DNA of 64,000 bases from Rhodocollybia butyracea. Taxonomy: Eukaryota > Basidiomycota > Agaricomycetes > Agaricales > Omphalotaceae. Below, in pieces: positions 1 to 10,761 of the stretch. Below the pieces are notes generated by a model that saw only the letters and a program-made list of their open reading frames with translations, did not search any database and was not told the origin of the DNA. A program made the translations under genes and the position numbers. Location of the stretch: contig JADNRY010000182.1 of the NCBI GenBank assembly GCA_015501585.1, positions 62,001-126,000 on the forward strand, read 5' to 3'. Positions within the stretch are counted from its first letter, which is position 1; each line of letters begins with the position of its first letter.

Positions 1-491
1 TCTGAAGTTTCTTTGACGTAGTCAAGATCATCAGGATGCAATTCTAAGAACTCGGGAAGCAGCCTTTCCCAACCATCTAAGCGTTCAACGTTCAACCGTC
101 GTAAGCACAAGGAGGTGATTCGGTTCACTTTTCTCTTTCTCGTAGAAGTGATGGATCTGACGAACCAGCTTCCCAATGTGCTCAGGGTGATTCCGTGTGA
201 CGACCATCAACCCTTTCTCAGTCGCAGGTTTAGGGCGCTGGTGATATGGAACCACGGTATTGAACGGGATGTGTACGACGCGGTTTGTAGATTGTCGAGA
301 GGTAACAGTGATACTTCCGTTTGTACCAACCGCGGTCTCAACAAATATTCCCGCTTTCTTTGTTGATGTATCCAGTCTCCACCATTGATATCAACTTGGA
401 TAGGGATACCGACAAGTTTAGGATGTATAATCCAATGACCTTCTGGGGCGGATACGGTTCCAGATTGGATAGGTTTCTGCGGTGTTGGCAT
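1..491 (-). pseudogene. C-terminal fragment of a KOW (Spt5-like) family gene
   Basis: Two reading frames on the minus strand together resemble the C-terminal part of the KOW/NGN-type proteins that are numerous in Agaricomycetes. The first (491 down to about 235) contains VDINGG and ends in a run like the segment before the last KOW-type block. The reading then continues in another frame (about 235 to 75) with KGLMVV, GKLVRQIHH and a short hydrophobic block, which matches the usual order of that family's tail. The frame change and the lack of a start make this a broken, 5'-truncated copy. It may run past the left edge. Spt5-type KOW domains bind RNA polymerase or RNA; the role of these fungal paralogues is unknown to me. 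Family assignment is by pattern only. Confidence 0.45.
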
Positions 492-649
492 ATGTTAGAC
501 TTGTAAGCACCATGTAAGCACAGATGGATGCTCACATCACAATGCCCGTCATCTTCGATTTCAAAACCTTTCCAGTCTCGTTAAGCACATGTCTGGTATT
601 GGGCGCGGATCATTGTAAGTCTCTTTGTGTTTGCTATAATTCTTCTTAC

Positions 650-1144
650 TCACATCATTCCCTCTCTCCCAAAGGTCCAAATTTCGGGACCTCCAACTCG
701 TGGCCTGTGTTGGGGTATCTGGATCGATTTGACCACTATTGGCCTCATTGAAGGGTCAACGATGAATCGATGTACTGATTCAGATCGTTGCACCACTGCA
801 AGTTGCCCGGTGCTTGTATCGTACGAAATTCCCGAAACTTCGAAACCATCTGGCCCACCAACGAGGTGGTTGCAATAGACTTCAATGAACTTTGAACGGT
901 GAGTGAATTGTCGTATCATTTCCCGCTTCCATATAGTCACTACATAGAAACCCATCGTTTGTCCCAAAAGCCAAAGCTTCTTCGGTGTCGTCCGGACGGA
1001 CGATCCAAGCGAGTGCTGTGGTAGTGCCCCTCTGGCCCGACCCTGCTGGGGAGCGCAATAGCCCCGATGTCCGTAAGTCCCAGATTCTTGTGCCGTCTTC
1101 TCCTGGATGTGACTCATATGTAGTGTATAGGTGTGGATCGGGGA
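650..1144 (-). pseudogene. WD40-repeat gene fragment, 5' end replaced by LINE sequence
   Basis: The minus strand encodes a WD-type blade (DGTRIWDLRT, then SPAGSGQRGTTTALAW and a TNDGFLC block) at about 1130-955. After an intron-like gap comes a second block (GFEVSGISYDTSTGQLAVV, then HRFIVD and a QIPQHRP block) at about 875-690. The same blade order occurs in the WD40 gene at 23.3-24.9 kb (DGVKIWNL, SPEGAGSRGATTAIL, GTQTGKLVC), so they are paralogues. The N-terminal blade that should precede DGTRIW is absent. The sequence immediately 5' of it is the LINE end, so the gene is truncated by insertion or recombination. Stop codons between the blocks can be explained by introns, but no complete reading frame remains. 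Confidence 0.6.
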
Positions 1145-1730
1145 TACAAGGTTCCCGCCCCGAGAAGATACCTAATACATCAAATGTAAATTTTGCAGTT
1201 AAGGTCGGAACCCGCAGATCGAACAAAAATCTACAGAGGAAATCATAGGTGGATAGCCCCTGCCGAGCCTTCAGCAAATCAGGCGCTAATGCCTCCATAT
1301 CCAGCATGAACCGCTGTCGCACATACACCAATCCTACGTGACCTTCGCAGCCCAGCAATGCGTGGCACTCGTCCTCTACTCCCCGCCTACAGAATCGACA
1401 CAGCCTGAACTCTCGCGGGATGTGTGGTCTATACCGTTCGTCATAGCGTAGGCGTTCCACTGAAAGAGCATGACTGGACGTTACCAACTGGGTGAAGGCA
1501 TGGCGATGCTTTGGGACCGTGATAACATGGAGGTATGGCTGGAGCTGCAAACTTCCCGTGGGTGCGATACTGTTTCCCCGTGAATCGTAGTTGACCCTAT
1601 TATGTAGGAGATGGACTCGGACTGCCGCCTGGACATCATTAGTGAGAGACACCCAGCACGTTGACTTGACCTCATCCACAAGCAGCCCGAGCTTGTCAAT
1701 ATCCATAAGGTCATCCGTGGTGCACAGCAC
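1042..1730. repeat. Direct repeat unit 1 (LINE end plus WD40 junction)
   Basis: This 689-bp stretch recurs at 10036-10724 in the same orientation without any indel. By eye I find six base differences, all transitions. The repeat includes both LINE coding sequence and the start of the WD40 blade, so it was copied as a block after the two had been joined. Confidence 0.9.
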
Positions 1731-2107
1731 AGGTATAGGCAGCGCCCGCAGAACCAGGCACAGATCATTCAACCATGCGGGGTGGCCACTACGCACCAGC
1801 AACAGTGAGTTTTCCAAAGCGCCGTCACGAGCAATTCGGCGGTCAGGCAATTGAAGTAGGGACTGCAGATATACCGTCGTCCCATCCCCAAGAGGCGGCG
1901 CAAGAACATATGCTGAACCCCTTCCAGCTCATTGAGCAGCGCAAGATCGACATCCAAAGCGATCTCACAGCCAGATGGATAAAGTCCAAACGCAATACAA
2001 ATAAGGCAAAGTCCAAAACGCAATACAAAAGCATAAGTCCAAACAGTACAAGAAAGCAATCCATAAAAGCAATACAAAATCATAGTCCCAGATCCGAGAT
2101 CACACAA
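1145..2107 (-). mobile_element. LINE (non-LTR retrotransposon) 3' fragment, copy 1
   Basis: The minus-strand translation gives the region after the reverse transcriptase domain of fungal LINE elements: a conserved block with LDVDLALLNELEGVQHMFLRRLLG (split here by a frame change near 1850), HPAWLNDL, and a CCHC knuckle of the form C-x2-C-x8-H-x4-C (CRFCRRG, then DECHALLGC). It ends in FTFDVLGIF. The catalytic RT domain is missing, so the copy is dead and 5'-truncated, as is typical for target-primed insertions. A stretch of A-rich sequence lies at the upstream end. Its 3' side is joined directly to a WD40 gene fragment, and most of this junction is duplicated at 10.0-10.7 kb. Confidence 0.75.
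1980..2060. repeat. Degenerate A-rich tandem repeat
   Basis: A unit resembling AGTCCAAACGCAATACAA is repeated about three times with variable spacing. It lies at the upstream end of the LINE fragment and has no coding sense I can support. Confidence 0.5.
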
Positions 2108-2220
2108 GACGTTGCCAATCTATATAACAAAATCATAAGTCCATTCAAACAAGTTCACAGAGGTCCACAGTCGCCGCAGTCCACGAAGCAAGCCAGACCC
2201 ATTAGTCACCTCCATGATTG

Positions 2221-2710
2221 ACTTTAGGAGGATCCTGTAATACTATTAGTTTGATCTGCAATATTAACCATTCACTGACCACAGAAAACTGTACGAACCA
2301 GTGAATGCGAGATCATCCGAGATCGTACTAGTTTCAACTTTACCAGCGGCAGAGAATGCAACCGACGTTAATCACCGTTTCCCTTTTGGTGGTAAAATCT
2401 GTCCATGTGCAGCCTCCAACACGCCACTTGCCGTTCGGCAATTTTTTGCTTTTGCTTTCGAACCACCATCTACGTCGCGATCTACGTTGAGAACTCTGAC
2501 TTGAATTTCTTTCTATGGCCCGAACAAAACAGCCATATAAACCGAAGCCGCCTCCCACGTCGAAGAAACTTAGGGTTTCAGAATTCAGAATTCTGTCAAG
2601 TAAGAATTAGAACAAATGCAAGACAACGTACTAATGATTGAAAAATCAGAAAACTACGAGATGCCAAGTCAGGTAGCCTGACGCGGAGGAACACGACAAG
2701 CTAAGAGGGG
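2221..2710. other. Intergenic, no gene seen
   Basis: Only short unrelated open frames are present. The last part is the presumed 5' flank of the KOW-type gene that starts at 2711. Confidence 0.5.
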
Positions 2711-3729
2711 ATGAAGTTTCTCGATATAGAACCCCAAGTCGACAGCGACGACGACTTTAGTGAGGATGAAGGTAATCGGTTCGAGCACGGTACGTCCCAA
2801 TTCCTTCTGTTATCGTTTTGTAGGCTCATTTGAAAATACGTAGATAAATTTGTCGACGACAGTCCTATAAACCAAGACATTCCGTCGTCTGCAGTATCTT
2901 GTTGCCTTCTACACAATCCTCTGGCCAATCTCGCTTGAATAATGTTGTTAAACAAATCGAGGGCAGATATCTGGATGAGCCTGTTGAGTCCGCGAGTTTG
3001 TTTTTAGGGCTGAAGGCAACAACGACGAGCTTCTTCCTCTACGATACCTCTATTTGCGACCAGCTGACTGGAGTCTTTGGAGAGTCAAATGCACGGTAAG
3101 TCCTCCGATTTATTTCTATTATTATTATTATTATGAAACTCATTTTTGGTGGGAAGGAGTACTTTGTATTGTACGAGCTGCTGAGACATGCTTTATCGGA
3201 GGAACTTCGAGCGGCATTCTTCAACCCTCGCGATGTTGGATATCTATATTTGGAAGCCCAATTTTCGAAACGGGGTCCACATTCGTTGCAGCAAATTTTG
3301 AGAGGATTTTCTGATATCAGAATAACACCTGTCGCGGAAACAGATATCTGGAAATGCCTCATGATACCGACTACGAGTGGAGACCAGGTGATGGTGGAGG
3401 GGCAATGGGTCAAAATAAATCGTGGTGTTTATAGAGGGGACGTTGGTGTCGTGGTCAACCACTATAATGACCAAGACTCCGCGACTGGTGTGGAAGTTAT
3501 GGTTGTCCCTCGACTGGATTTAAGTCCTGCTCCCTCATCTTCTCACAAGCACAAACGCATCAGTTCTCGCCCTCCTCAGCTATTTGATCCCAGGGATTGC
3601 GATCCTACCATTCTCGAGATGAACCCTTTCAAGTCGTACCGGTTCGAACATGGGCTCCAAGTCAAGTCCTTTAACCCTCACTATATCGATGACTTCTTTA
3701 TATGTTGTAGATCTCAAAGCTCAAGGTGA
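2711..3729 (+). pseudogene. Spt5-like KOW/NGN family gene, frameshifted
   Basis: The start at 2711 opens an acidic N-terminus (MKFLDIEPQVDSDDD), as in this family. It continues through blocks with KQIEGRYLDEP and WSLWRVKC, then LYELLRHALSEE (NGN-like region) and a clear KOW motif, GQWVKINRGVYRGDVGVVV, followed by VPRLDLSP and a conserved FEHGL block near 3650. Introns are likely at about 2790-2840 and 3095-3160. The reading frame breaks near 2885-2900, again near 2990-3010, and near 3710, so the copy is probably non-functional unless very small introns are used. Spt5 KOW domains contact transcribing RNA polymerase II; the function of these shorter fungal paralogues is not known. It complements the C-terminal fragment at the left window edge, which lies on the other strand. 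Confidence 0.6.
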
Positions 3730-4502
3730 ATCGCAACCTAGCCGAATCGCATGGCTGGTCGAATCACAGAAGTCCAGAAAGGAAGGTTTCATCTATCTTT
3801 TTCTGATGTTCTCCCGGTGTGGACAATAGGTGTGGACAATAGACCAGTCAGCCGCGTCTCCTTTTACGAAACTGGAATCGCTCCTTCTGCCTGCGCCGCA
3901 GGGATTTGTACAGAGGCTCGGTGGAAATGTCAGTCTCAGTAGAGCAGAATCCAGGGACAAATGGGAAAACCAGGAATTTCAGGGTAACAGCCACACGACA
4001 GCGTATCGCTGTAAATTAACGACCTCTTAAATTTTCGGACTTGTCAATCTCAATGCGAAGTTCACACGTGGGGGGTGACGCTCAAGTTTAAAGTTACGCT
4101 GTTGTCAACACTGAGCTTCTCTAAGTTTCTCCTCTACCACAGCAATGCCTGCTCTTTTTGCTACTGCTCGAAGTCAGTTTCGGTAGTCTTCCTACGCACA
4201 TCGAAACAAATCTCGTGTGAAGTGGTTTTCGTATGCATCTGTTCTTTTCTGCGATCTGCAGTGCCCCGCCTTGCAGGTGTGACTTAGCTTCTACCTCGCT
4301 CGGGGTATCTTTGTTTTCTTGGCCTGATCTTTGTGTAGATGCTTCCTTTATTCAAGAAGATTCGGTCGGCGGACAAGATCATCGAGCTAACATTTGGTGT
4401 ATAATCGAATTGATTTGCCCAGCGGTATCCCCGACATTCTTCACCTGGTCCTCGAATCCGTATGTATGTTAAGCACGTGAATCTGCATCAGCGTCTCAAA
4501 AA
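3730..4502. other. No confident gene
   Basis: This may hold the decayed remainder of the KOW-type gene. Short open frames here (for example near 3830-4030 and 4230-4470) do not join into a recognisable protein. Confidence 0.4.
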
Positions 4503-5495
4503 ATGGGCTGTAATGCGCGCCAATTCATGTCTAGACCAGACCCATCTTTCCATTCTGTCGAACGTAGATCGCACGGGTCCCGACCTAGTAAATCGGGCGG
4601 CAGATACACTCATCGAGTACGCCCGGGGGTTTTGGGCCTCTCAGCATATGAAGCATGGTCAATTGCGGCAGAATTCGAAAAGATGTTCTTCGCCCATGGA
4701 ATAGCTCTCGCACACGCTCCAGCGGAAAAATTTCACGGATTTTCGCGTGGTCTCGTCTCGTTCCACTTAGAACCCGCATCAGGACTTACTAGTGTCGCTT
4801 GCAAATCCCCGGCCGTTGCGCGCAAACACGCAGCAATACGACAGAGGAGAACTCTTGCCTCCAAACTCTGGTGGGCACAGAGATCCAACAAACCGGTCAA
4901 AGTTGCATATGTCCTTATTGGTCCTGAGCTCCTTCCTGGCGAATCCCAACGAACATGGACCTCCGGCTATGACGGCCAAGTGTATTATCTGGGTGTTCCA
5001 CTGCCCTATAGGGATGTGGAAGATGCTCGGAAATATCTCGAAAACACGCTACGAGTGGCTCCGCCAATAATCGCTGCCAATGTTGTTGTGCAATCGGTGA
5101 AGAAGGTGCATCGCAGGTTGGTGGTTGAACTGGGTCTGACGAACCACAAGGAGTTTAGTAAGGGAATGTCAAGAGCTAAAGCGCGGCCACATCAACAAAG
5201 GCGACCTGCTGAGTTGGTTATGATATTCCTACTGCGTTTGTGTTTTTTTGAGGTGATATTCCTGTATCAGCGTTTTGTTTCGTATCTTTTGTTTTCATTT
5301 TGTTTCGTATCTTTTGTTCCATTTTGGAACGTGATTGAGGTCAAGAATTACCGTGTCCGAATGAACATGTGGGGTGCTGCACTGAAATACGAAATCGAAC
5401 AGCATTGTCGAGTACGCGTGCGTCACTTCCTCATATATTCTATGTATGTATGTATGCCATGGGTTCTAAATCGGAAATCTGCGAAGCGACTCTAA
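4503..5495 (+). CDS. Hypothetical protein, unrecognised
   Basis: A 330-codon open frame. The first two thirds have a protein-like composition with basic stretches (HRVRPGVLG, KHAAIRQRRT) and a block reading YVLIGPELLPGESQ. The last third (after about 5200) is hydrophobic and low in complexity, follows a T-rich tandem repeat (near 5275-5325) and may be read-through of non-coding DNA. I do not recognise a family. The start is uncertain, because upstream in-frame sequence or an exon cannot be excluded. No known neighbour suggests a role. Confidence 0.3.
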   Translation: MGCNARQFMSRPDPSFHSVERRSHGSRPSKSGGRYTHRVRPGVLGLSAYEAWSIAAEFEKMFFAHGIALAHAPAEKFHGFSRGLVSFHLEPASGLTSVACKSPAVARKHAAIRQRRTLASKLWWAQRSNKPVKVAYVLIGPELLPGESQRTWTSGYDGQVYYLGVPLPYRDVEDARKYLENTLRVAPPIIAANVVVQSVKKVHRRLVVELGLTNHKEFSKGMSRAKARPHQQRRPAELVMIFLLRLCFFEVIFLYQRFVSYLLFSFCFVSFVPFWNVIEVKNYRVRMNMWGAALKYEIEQHCRVRVRHFLIYSMYVCMPWVLNRKSAKRL

Positions 5496-5979
5496 ATGTA
5501 TTGGTGGGGGGAAAGCGCGTAATGACTCAACCCAGCAACCAATGCTCGATTCGGAATCTCGAATTCCTTTAAACTACTTGTTGTACTACATATCAGAGAG
5601 GGTCGTACTTTTATAAAACAATGTAAATACTGAGTACGCGTCTCCCTACATTTTACTTTCCTCCCTTCAGCCGCCCAGTGTAGTACATGGATATGGAAAG
5701 TTCGCGGTCGATGGTACAGTGGCTGCAATCTTTCGTTGATGCAATTAACTACTGATATCAAACTTCGAATACCAGCAACAGCCTAAGGAAATGAATCATT
5801 TCGGGAATCGTCAATATCCGAGTCAGGAAGAAAGAGTAGCATACCTGAGATGTTTCTTTGCTAATGTACGAGCTCGAGTGCTATAGTATCGAATGACGAT
5901 GACGGTGAGATTAACAAGGGCAATTTAGAATAGTAGTCCCTCTCCTCTTGGATATCAGAGTATCGCGTCGGCTCTAGAT
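5496..5979. other. Intergenic, nothing recognised
   Basis: Only short frames on either strand, without homologous pattern or splice structure. Confidence 0.45.
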
Positions 5980-6716
5980 ATGGATGTTGACCGAGTTGAG
6001 GTGAGTGGATATTAAGGCTGCATGGGTTATTGTTGGTGCTGACTGCTGAAAAGGAATGGTTTCGGGTGCGGTTGCTTGTATTTTTCTTGTAGGATTTCGG
6101 TAATTTGTTGATGTAGAACAGAAGAGCCGAAGTAAGATTGGAGTCTGAGAGAGCGGCAAGTGGTGAAAGTTCAGGTATGTCACAAAACATATCGGATACC
6201 GTTCATAGTCGTCACACGGTTTGGTTAGGGCGAACTGATACGTCAATTGCAGTTTTACAACACCAGCAGAGTGATGTTTGCTTGGTGTCAGATCACCAAC
6301 GTTATTCCTCACACTCGCAGGGTGGTATTGTTGATTCATCTAGTTGTTGGAAAGGTGAGTGGAAATATACATTAAAAACATTGTTGTATGCATATTGAAG
6401 TTTGCAATTTTTGTAGAGGAAAAGCGGACTGCTGTTTTGCCTCCGCTGAGTGCGGTACGAGAGTACGTGTTTTCAGGTGCCATGCGTCTTTCGGAACCAA
6501 CTGGTACGATGATACATCCATGTTCTGCTGCACGGGAATTTAAACGAAGGGTTTCTCCAATTGAACCTTTACCGTTTGTGGTTGAACCTCAGCCATTGTG
6601 GAATATTGGGGATTATAACTTGAGACCGATTGAATGGAGGATGATAGACCGGAATCATTCTGCCACCGTAGCCTCGAGTTGCAAATTTGAGAAGTGCAAC
6701 GATGAGCGTGTGCAAG
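5980..6716 (+). CDS. Hypothetical three-exon gene, 3' end lost in a repeat
   Basis: A plausible model starts with ATG at 5980 (MDVDRVE) and is spliced over an intron beginning GTGAGTGG to NRRAEVRLESERAAS. It then crosses a GTGAGT...TTTTTGTAG intron (about 6354-6415) in frame into EEKRTAVLPPLSAVREY, and ends at a GTAGG donor at 6717. The peptide is hydrophilic and contains EPLPFVVEPQPLWNIGDYNL. I do not recognise it. No downstream exon follows, because the next few hundred bases contain a copy of the GGTCCCATT-type short repeat. The gene therefore appears 3'-truncated. Introns with good signals that keep the frame are the main support. Confidence 0.4.
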
Positions 6717-6916
6717 GTAGGCCTCTGTCGTCACTTACTTTCGATCTGATTTTGTGAATAGGGGCCGATGTCCATCGATATCACTAGTACTCGGTTCGTG
6801 GGCGCGAATGTAAGACCCGGAATCTAGTCGATGGAACGTAATACCGGAAAGGCCAAGGTTGATAATTTCGATGGATACTACATAAAAATATCTCAGTGCA
6901 CATAGATGTATGCTGT

Positions 6917-6965
6917 TCATTATGAATCACCGGCTGTTCCTAAATGGGACCATGTCAGTTATACT
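6917..6965. repeat. Fragment of the GGTCCCATT short repeat family
   Basis: Contains the core CCGGCTGTTCCTAAATGGGA, the reverse orientation of the core found at 50.6, 60.5, 62.0 and 63.1 kb. Confidence 0.6.
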
Positions 6966-7639
6966 TCTCCAGATAGTGGATATTGCCCACTGGTGTTAAT
7001 TTTTGTTAAAGCGAGATTGGCATTGCGCACCAGTGAGGCCGTGAGCTAATTGTGCATCCATTGCGTCGCGTCGATGAAGCTTATCGGAGTTGTTAGTCTT
7101 TTCCGATAAAGCGCTTGGAGTGAAGAAAATAGTAGACCGCGTCAGCTATAGTAATGACAACCAAGATCGAAGGATATTGTACGTTCTTGCTGGGACACCG
7201 ATCGCGGAAGCACTGGATACACAGCTGGCGTTCTCACCTTATGGCTATAAAGGCTTCGCTATTTGCATATGCGCTTCGGGCAACAGCTGGTTCACCTGAA
7301 TCTGGAACTTTATCACAATCACATTGAAGGCGTATCTGAATGAAAGACTTACCTGTGACCACTGACCAGATAACCTCTACATCCCATCATGTCCTTCACC
7401 TCTCGAAAACCTTGTATGGTGGAAGCAGGATGACCAGCGTAGGCACTAGAGAGAATCTTAGTAATTTCTTGCAGTGCGAAGTTAATCAAGTGAAAAGAAG
7501 TTTGTCATTGCAGTTCGACATGGAGAAATACAAAATCATGTGGAAATCAAGTGGAAATTACGACAGGACAGGAGGCAGCCACACTACAAAAGAGGAAGGT
7601 AGAACTGTAGCGCGCTGCAGGAGAAATAAAGATATAAAA
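6966..7639. other. No confident gene
   Basis: Two short open frames (7090-7299 and 7340-7651, plus strand) have no recognisable motif. The region precedes the 3' end of the F-box gene. Confidence 0.4.
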
Positions 7640-9097
7640 TCATGTCTGTAGATCTGCACCCTCGTCATCCTCTGTGAGCTCTGAATCGCTCTGCCCGAAT
7701 TCCCTCGCTGGCTTCCCTACCACCTCCACTCTCAGACCCTGCTTAGCCAACTTTTCCAGTTGTTGGTAAAGTTGGAGATCTACATCCTGGCTTGTGAGCC
7801 TAAGAACAACAGACCGTATGCCACATCCTTGTCCCTTTTTGATTATTTTGGACTGGTCTAAACTGGGGCTGACCCAGCGCGATTCTACCATGGTAACAAC
7901 TTGGCGGTCATCAAAATTAATCTGGACATCAGAGACTATGACCAGACTCTTTAGATGTGGAATGAGAGACTGAGTCAAGTCCTTTTCCGTGACCGTAAGG
8001 TTCATGAAAAGTTCTGGCGTGATTGGACATTGTGGTTCCCCAGTCAAGCCATACCAACTTGACAGATGTATATGTAAGGTCTGGAGACCTGGTAGAGTTT
8101 CGAGAATTTTAAGAAGGTCCTGGTGAGATAGTGATATATCCTTGAGAATAAGGGTATCTAGCACACACCCCGATCTAGCAACAAAGTCCCTGAATGCCTC
8201 GGTTGGCCAGTTGCCATAACCTTGTTGAAACACAGCCTCTTTCAACGATGGGAACTCGAGGGAGGAGAATAGTAGTTCAACCGATGCTGTATCCCAGTCT
8301 TTCAATTTAAGGGAGGTGATGTTGCGCCATGTGTGAACGTCTACAATAGTATCACCCATCAATGAGGATACCACGAGAGATTCCAGACGCGGAGAGTAGT
8401 CGCCCAATATTTTCTCTAGTGATCCCAAGGTTATGTGTTTTGCCAAGCCAAATCTTTTCAGTGGACTTTGGCGGAAGCAGTGGCGGAAGCAGTCATAATC
8501 AAAACCATCTAGATCTTCAAAGCGGCAGTCAATTTCAGTGAGTTTTGGTAATTCGTGTCCAGAGAGTATGAGACTAAGAAGGCCGCTTGGTCCCTCGTAT
8601 CTGAATTTTCCCCAACGATAAGCCTGCTCCGTCAGAAGCGATACAGCATCAAAAACGTCGGACGAAAGCGATACATCATCAAAAAGGTCGGACGAAAGTG
8701 CTGGGAAATCGCACATAGTGTCATCACGACCAACCACAGTGAGGTCTACATTCAACAAATGCTGACCAGACCTATCCAAGAATCTAGCAACGGTAGTTTT
8801 AAAACCAGTCACCGGAAAGACGCGTGATCGATATTCCATTTCAATACCACAGCCCTTGTAGGCCTCCTCGTCGGGCTCTGAATATATTATCATGTTGACG
8901 AATGCCCACAAACTGGGGGTCCTCTCGACGGTCCGACGCCATTGTCGACAGACCCAACTCATCATAATTAGCCGTGGGACGGGCTGACCCCAAATTTGGC
9001 AATGACTCATAATGATACTGCCGTTGGAGACTACGTGGCCTAAAATTTCTGAAATAGTGTCGTCCGGAAGATTGATGGTCATGGTGAAAGAAAGCAA
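7640..9097 (-). CDS. F-box / leucine-rich-repeat-like protein
   Basis: A single uninterrupted frame of 485 codons. The N-terminus (NLPDDTISEILGHV, then MSWVCRQWRRTVERTPSLWAFV) fits the F-box motif as found in Agaricomycetes, where it is followed by an irregular LRR-like repeat region; here leucine-rich strands recur (LESLVVSSL, SLKLKDW, LDTLILKDISLS, LQTLHIHLSS). F-box proteins recruit substrates to SCF (Skp1-Cullin-F-box) ubiquitin ligases, with the LRR part binding the target. The tail is acidic (SELTEDDEGADLQT). Two ATGs lie close together (residues 1 and 6); either could be used. A 30-bp in-frame tandem duplication gives two similar SSD(V/L)FD blocks near residue 140. The substrate is unknown. 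This is one of the best intact genes in the window. Confidence 0.85.
   Translation of the reverse strand: MLSFTMTINLPDDTISEILGHVVSNGSIIMSHCQIWGQPVPRLIMMSWVCRQWRRTVERTPSLWAFVNMIIYSEPDEEAYKGCGIEMEYRSRVFPVTGFKTTVARFLDRSGQHLLNVDLTVVGRDDTMCDFPALSSDLFDDVSLSSDVFDAVSLLTEQAYRWGKFRYEGPSGLLSLILSGHELPKLTEIDCRFEDLDGFDYDCFRHCFRQSPLKRFGLAKHITLGSLEKILGDYSPRLESLVVSSLMGDTIVDVHTWRNITSLKLKDWDTASVELLFSSLEFPSLKEAVFQQGYGNWPTEAFRDFVARSGCVLDTLILKDISLSHQDLLKILETLPGLQTLHIHLSSWYGLTGEPQCPITPELFMNLTVTEKDLTQSLIPHLKSLVIVSDVQINFDDRQVVTMVESRWVSPSLDQSKIIKKGQGCGIRSVVLRLTSQDVDLQLYQQLEKLAKQGLRVEVVGKPAREFGQSDSELTEDDEGADLQT
8638..8698. repeat. 30-bp in-frame tandem duplication inside the F-box gene
   Basis: Two adjacent units of GCGATACA(G/T)CATCAAAAA(C/G)GTCGGACGAAA with two differences. 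Both are in frame. Confidence 0.85.
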
Positions 9098-9109
9098 GGT
9101 AGAACAAAA

Positions 9110-10035
9110 TAAGCGCTCACTTAGCGCGGTATGTCGACGTCTCCTCGGGTTTCACCTACTACTGACTAGACGGTCTTGAATTACTGTAACTTATGTTTGA
9201 ATCACTTCTCTGGGAGATGTGTACTGTACAATAATAGCGTCTCTTTGCAAGGCCAATGCAGGCGCAGACTGCCTTTTTGGTCTGAAATCCAACCGCGTCA
9301 ACCGCTATAGATGCCGCTAAGGCACGTGAACCCCTTCCCATCTCTTTCTTTCTAACTCCCAAGGCCGCTCTCGCGGCCTCTTTTCTTTGCACCGACGTTT
9401 CCATCTTCACTGTCTTTACACAAAATGCACCCTCCTTTTTTGTTTCGTGAAGACTATATGAAGACTTCATATTCGAACGAGCCATGTCCCTCTAAATGAT
9501 AATCGCCGAGTGCATACCAGGTACGCTGCGTTGCGTTAAATGTTAAAAAAGCTATCTAAGTATGTTACACCACAGCAAAAACATATGATCGCCAAAACGC
9601 TTCAACGACTCCAGGATTATAAGTAGATCGTTGCGTCATCTGTGTTCTCTACGGCCCAGCTAGTGTTCTCATTTTTGAGGTAAGTGTGCATTAGCCGAAA
9701 GACACGCTCAAGCCAATGACGGAAATAATCTGTTGTAGGAATTTCTCTGGGATTACAGTCACACCAATACACCTGAAAAACGAATAATTTTCCTCACCAA
9801 AATGTTCTCTGTTACAAATAGAATTGACAGCAGACACATCAGGCCAAGCGCTTCCTCCCGAAAACCTTTACGAGCTGTGTTCTCCTTCGGCGGTGCCAAA
9901 ACCTTCTCCCAGACCTGAACGTCATTCTTGCCCACGACATTTGTACCGGATCGACCAATAAAAATGAGTGGTACACCGTTTCTTTCCCCAGCCTATGGTT
10001 TTGATCAGTATAAACCAAAGCGTTATCATCCTACG
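9110..10035. other. No confident gene
   Basis: A minus-strand open frame at 9159-9485 (108 codons, alanine- and lysine-rich) lacks any recognised motif. The rest shows only scattered short frames. Confidence 0.4.
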
Positions 10036-10724
10036 CCTGCTGGGGAGCGCAATAGCCCCGATGTCCGTAAGTCCCAGATTCTTGTACCGTCTTCTCCTAG
10101 ATGTGACTCATATGTAGTGTATAGGTGTGGATCGGGGATATAAGGTTCCCGCCCCGAGAAGATACCTAATACATCAAATGTAAATTTTGCAGTTAAGGTC
10201 GGAACCCGCAGATCGAACAAAAATCTACAGAGGAAATCATAGGTGGATAGCCCCTGCCGAGCCTTCAGCAAATCAGGCGCTAATGCCTCCATATCCAGCA
10301 TGAACCGCTGTCGCATGTACACCAATCCTACGTGACCTTCGCAGCCCAGCAATGCGTGGCACTCGTCCTCTACTCCCCGCCTACAGAATCGACACAGCCT
10401 GAACTCTCGCGGGATGTGTGGTCTATACCGTTCGTCATAGCGTAGGCGTTCCACTGAAAGAGCATGACTGGACGTTACCAACTGGGTGAAGGCATGGCGA
10501 TGCTTTGGGACCGTGATAACATGGAGGTATGGCTGGAGCTGCAAACTTCCCGTGGGTGCGATACTGTTTCCCCGTGAATCGTAGTTGACCCTATTATGTA
10601 GGAGATGGACTCGGACTGCCGCCTGGACATCATTAGTGAGAGACACCCAGCACGTTGACTTGACCTCATCCACAAGCAGCCCGAGCTTGTCAATATCCAT
10701 AAGGTCATCCGTGGTGTACAGCAC
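10036..10724 (-). mobile_element. LINE 3' fragment plus WD40 junction, copy 2
   Basis: A near-identical second copy of 1042-1730, with the same LINE C-terminal region including the CCHC knuckle and the first part of the WD40 blade (DGTRIWDLRTSGLL). It stops inside the WD40 sequence on one side and inside the LINE on the other. It is therefore a segmental copy, not an independent retrotransposition. The open frame is 232 codons but has no start or catalytic domain of its own. Confidence 0.85.
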
Positions 10725-10761
10725 CGCTCGAATTTCAACCTCATTGGTATGCGAAACAGAT

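Noticed and set aside
2880..3010. 11- and 20-nt GT-AG intervals repairing the KOW gene
   Set aside because: They are too short or have poor donors (GTCGTC, GTCCGC). Frameshift decay is the simpler explanation.
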